Positions 5,113 through 6,813 of a stretch of 6,813 nt of DNA are shown here, piece by piece. The first letter of the stretch is position 1. Each line of letters starts with the position of its first letter. This DNA comes from an uncultured Eubacteriales bacterium (lineage in GTDB: Bacteria > Bacillota_A > Clostridia > Oscillospirales > Oscillospiraceae), in assembly GCA_900319835.1 (NCBI GenBank), contig ONPY01000036.1, positions 1-6,813 on the forward strand, written 5' to 3'. The notes beneath the pieces are model-generated. The model made no database searches. It had not been told where the DNA came from and was given only the letters and a program-made list of their open reading frames with translations. The translations under genes and the position numbers were made by a program.

Positions 5113-6813
5113 TTACTCCTCAACCTCGGGGGCAACGCCGGAGGCGACACCGTCCGCGGATACCTCGTAAACCAGAGCGTCCTCAGCGGCCTCTTCAGCC
5201 TCCTCGAACTCCTCCTCGGGCTCCTCGACCTTCGCAGGTGCGGGCTCGGACAGGGCACGAATGGAGAGGGAGATCTTGTGCTTGTCGTCATCGACAGCGG
5301 TGATCTTGGCATCGACCACGTCACCGACGGTCAGCACATCCTCGGGCTTGCCGATGCGGCGGTTGGCAATCTGGGAGATGTGGATCAGGCCGTCCACACC
5401 GGGCAGAACCTCGGCAAAAGCGCCGAAGGGCATGAGCTTGACAACCTTGACAGAAGCCACATCGCCAACCTGGTAACGGTTGGTGAACAGGGTCCAGGGG
5501 TTGCTCTCGGGATCCTTGTAACCCAGGGAAATCTTGCGTTTCTCTTTATCGAAGTTGATGACATAGACGTCGATCTCGTCGCCAACGGAGACGACCTCAG
5601 AGGGCTGGTGGATGCGGCCCCAGCTCAGCTCGGAAACATGGACCATGCCGTCGATGCCGCCGATGTCGACGAAAGCGCCGTAGCTGGTCAGAGACTTGAC
5701 CACGCCGTGATACTTCTTGCCGACTTCGATCTCATTCCAGATGTTCTCAATGCGCTCGCGGCGCTCAGCCTGGGCAACGCGGCGGATGGAGCCGACCACG
5801 CGCTTGCGGGCCTTGTTGACCTCGGTGATCTTGAGGCGGACGGTCTGCTTGAGCAGCTGGCTCAGTTCAGCTTCGCGGGGCAGATCGGTCTGGGAGGCGG
5901 GGACGAAAACGCGCACGCCCTTGACATTGACAACAACGCCGCCCTTGTTCTCTTCGGTGACAACGCCTTCCATGACGGTGCCGCTCTCAACGGCTTCCTC
6001 AATGTCGTTCCACATCTTGGCAGCGTCCAGGCGCTTCTTGGAGAGCATTGCAGTGCCTTCCACGTCGTTGACTCTGACAACGACAGCCTCGATGGTGTCG
6101 CCCACCTTGACGGCGTCTTCAACCTTGATGCCGTCGTCGGTGAACTCGGTAGTGGGGATGAAGCCGGAGTACTTGGTGCCAAGATCCACGCTGATCTCGG
6201 TGCCGGTGATCGCAACGACAACGCCAGTTACCTTATCTCCATTATATATAGTTTTTAGAGTCTCCTCCAGCATTTCGTCGAAGGACATTTCCTTCTCAAC
6301 TGCGGATTCTTCAACTTTGATCTCGTCGCTCATTTTGTTTCTTACCTCCTTAATTATCCACGCGGGGGTCGATGCGCCGGCGGTGAGGCCCACGGTGTCC
6401 GCGGCCTTAAGCCTGTCCAGGTCGAGTTCATCTGTCCGCTCGATAAACTGAACGTTGGTGCAGTATTCCTCACAGATCTGTGCAAGGTGAACACTGTTCG
6501 CACTGTGCTTTCCGCCGATAACAACCATCGCATCACAAGCCGAAGCAAGCCGCGCTGCTTCTTCTTGCCGCGTGAACGTAGCAAGACATATTGTATCAGA
6601 TATTTTTGGATTTGTACATCTTTTTTTTATGATGTCGCAACATTCGGTAAAATTACTGTGGGTCTGCGTGGTTTGTACCACCACAGTTATAGGTTTTTCC
6701 CAAGATTCCGGCTGGTTTTTCAGCCATTTTTCCAGCTCTGCGGCGTTTTCAAAAACCTCGTGCTCGCCGCACCAGCCGCAGATGGCCAGCACCTCCGGGT
6801 GGTTGTGCATCCC
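5113..6813 (-). CDS. ispH-rpsA: Fused 4-hydroxy-3-methylbut-2-enyl diphosphate reductase (IspH) - 30S ribosomal protein S1, 5'-truncated by window edge
   Basis: The frame is open at the right edge, so the IspH N-terminus and its first two iron-sulfur cysteines are outside. Residues here are numbered from the Met codon at 6810, which is internal. The IspH part (1-159) reduces HMBPP to IPP/DMAPP, the last MEP-pathway step. It shows NHPEV (3-7, substrate-site His and catalytic Glu), QTTQT (46-50), DTICLATFTRQ (72-82, with cluster ligand Cys75), GGKHSANS (99-106) and TAGASTPAWI (143-152). The S1 part begins at Met160 and has four S1 RNA-binding domains at about 188-259, 276-343, 362-431 and 447-517, then an acidic Glu-rich tail (521-565). 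Four domains is normal for Firmicutes. S1 binds mRNA on the 30S subunit. The IspH-S1 fusion is known in Clostridia. The IspH segment is more AT-rich than the S1 segment, and the junction has its own ribosome binding site. Confidence 0.96.
   Translation of the reverse strand, partial: GMHNHPEVLAICGWCGEHEVFENAAELEKWLKNQPESWEKPITVVVQTTQTHSNFTECCDIIKKRCTNPKISDTICLATFTRQEEAARLASACDAMVVIGGKHSANSVHLAQICEEYCTNVQFIERTDELDLDRLKAADTVGLTAGASTPAWIIKEVRNKMSDEIKVEESAVEKEMSFDEMLEETLKTIYNGDKVTGVVVAITGTEISVDLGTKYSGFIPTTEFTDDGIKVEDAVKVGDTIEAVVVRVNDVEGTAMLSKKRLDAAKMWNDIEEAVESGTVMEGVVTEENKGGVVVNVKGVRVFVPASQTDLPREAELSQLLKQTVRLKITEVNKARKRVVGSIRRVAQAERRERIENIWNEIEVGKKYHGVVKSLTSYGAFVDIGGIDGMVHVSELSWGRIHQPSEVVSVGDEIDVYVINFDKEKRKISLGYKDPESNPWTLFTNRYQVGDVASVKVVKLMPFGAFAEVLPGVDGLIHISQIANRRIGKPEDVLTVGDVVDAKITAVDDDKHKISLSIRALSEPAPAKVEEPEEEFEEAEEAAEDALVYEVSADGVASGVAPEVEE
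6331..6351 (-). promoter_or_regulatory. rpsA: Internal ribosome binding site and ATG for free ribosomal protein S1
   Basis: Inside the fusion frame, AAGGAGGT (6351-6344), a near-perfect match to the anti-Shine-Dalgarno sequence, precedes an in-frame ATG (6333-6331) by 10 bases. The ATG falls exactly at the end of the IspH domain. Initiation here would yield a 406-residue stand-alone S1 beginning MSDEIKVEE and ending at 5113. The codons containing the site read Lys-Glu-Val, so the signal could be a coincidence of coding, but its strength and position argue for use. The spacing is slightly long but workable. Confidence 0.65.
6590..6628 (-). promoter_or_regulatory. Candidate internal promoter in the IspH coding part, upstream of S1
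   Basis: On the minus strand, TGTACA (6618-6613) and TACAAT (6595-6590) are separated by 17 bases. The -10 box is preceded by TGA, an extended -10 element. A run of eight A residues (6628-6621) lies directly upstream of the -35, like an UP element. The block is unusually AT-rich for this gene. Transcription would start near 6583, about 250 bases before the internal S1 ATG. It is coding sequence, so chance remains possible. Confidence 0.4.

Noticed and set aside
5077..6258. Long plus-strand open frame (393 codons) opposite the S1 part
   Set aside because: Same codon-bias artefact opposite rpsA: the product is a repetitive Leu/Asp/Gly/Val-rich chain, and the start lies inside the bidirectional terminator.
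6655..6687. Hairpin ACTGTG...CACAGT with an inner GTGGT/ACCAC stem inside the IspH part
   Set aside because: The stem is interrupted by a 7-base bulge and lies in conserved coding sequence around the QTTQT motif, so it is probably a by-product of codon choice.

Overview
This window looks like core chromosome of a moderately GC-rich gut-type Firmicute of the class Clostridia, probably near Oscillospiraceae/Ruminococcaceae. That placement is inferred. It rests on an IspH-ribosomal protein S1 fusion, a four-S1-domain S1, a TmcAL (YlbM-type) tRNA acetate ligase, a Gram-positive-style lipoprotein solute receptor, and strong AGGAGG-type ribosome binding sites. I see no insertion sequence, phage gene, CRISPR array, tRNA or rRNA.

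Layout, left to right. (1) Positions 1-54 (minus) hold the first 18 codons of a probable LivH-type permease. (2) Positions 55-204 hold an intrinsic terminator and a second perfect hairpin. (3) Positions 205-1380 (minus) encode a branched-chain amino acid-type ABC substrate-binding lipoprotein. With the permease it forms the head of a liv operon that continues off the left edge. (4) Positions 1381-1535 carry a leader hairpin, two staggered near-identical promoters and an inverted repeat. (5) Positions 1536-2729 (minus) encode TmcAL. (6) Positions 2730-2839 are a short divergent promoter region. (7) Positions 2840-4036 (plus) encode acetate kinase, followed by a GC-rich terminator. (8) Positions 4121-5053 (plus) encode an alpha/beta hydrolase of the monoacylglycerol lipase/lysophospholipase type. 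(9) Positions 5063-5105 form a very strong bidirectional terminator. (10) Positions 5113-6813 (minus) encode the fused IspH-S1 protein, open at the right edge, so the IspH N-terminus is missing.

Functional links. The divergent tmcAL and ackA genes both handle acetate: AckA interconverts acetate and acetyl phosphate with ATP, and TmcAL uses acetate and ATP to acetylate the wobble cytidine of elongator tRNA-Met. The receptor and permease belong to one transporter, and the terminator between them should make the receptor more abundant than the membrane parts. The fusion gene joins the last step of the MEP isoprenoid pathway to a ribosomal protein.

The most notable signal is inside the fusion gene. 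A strong Shine-Dalgarno sequence and an ATG lie exactly at the IspH/S1 junction, and a good promoter candidate with an upstream A-tract lies about 260 bases upstream within the IspH part. Together they suggest that free S1 is also made from this locus. I found no convincing evidence of a wholly new biological system; the other observations are regulatory details of well-known genes.
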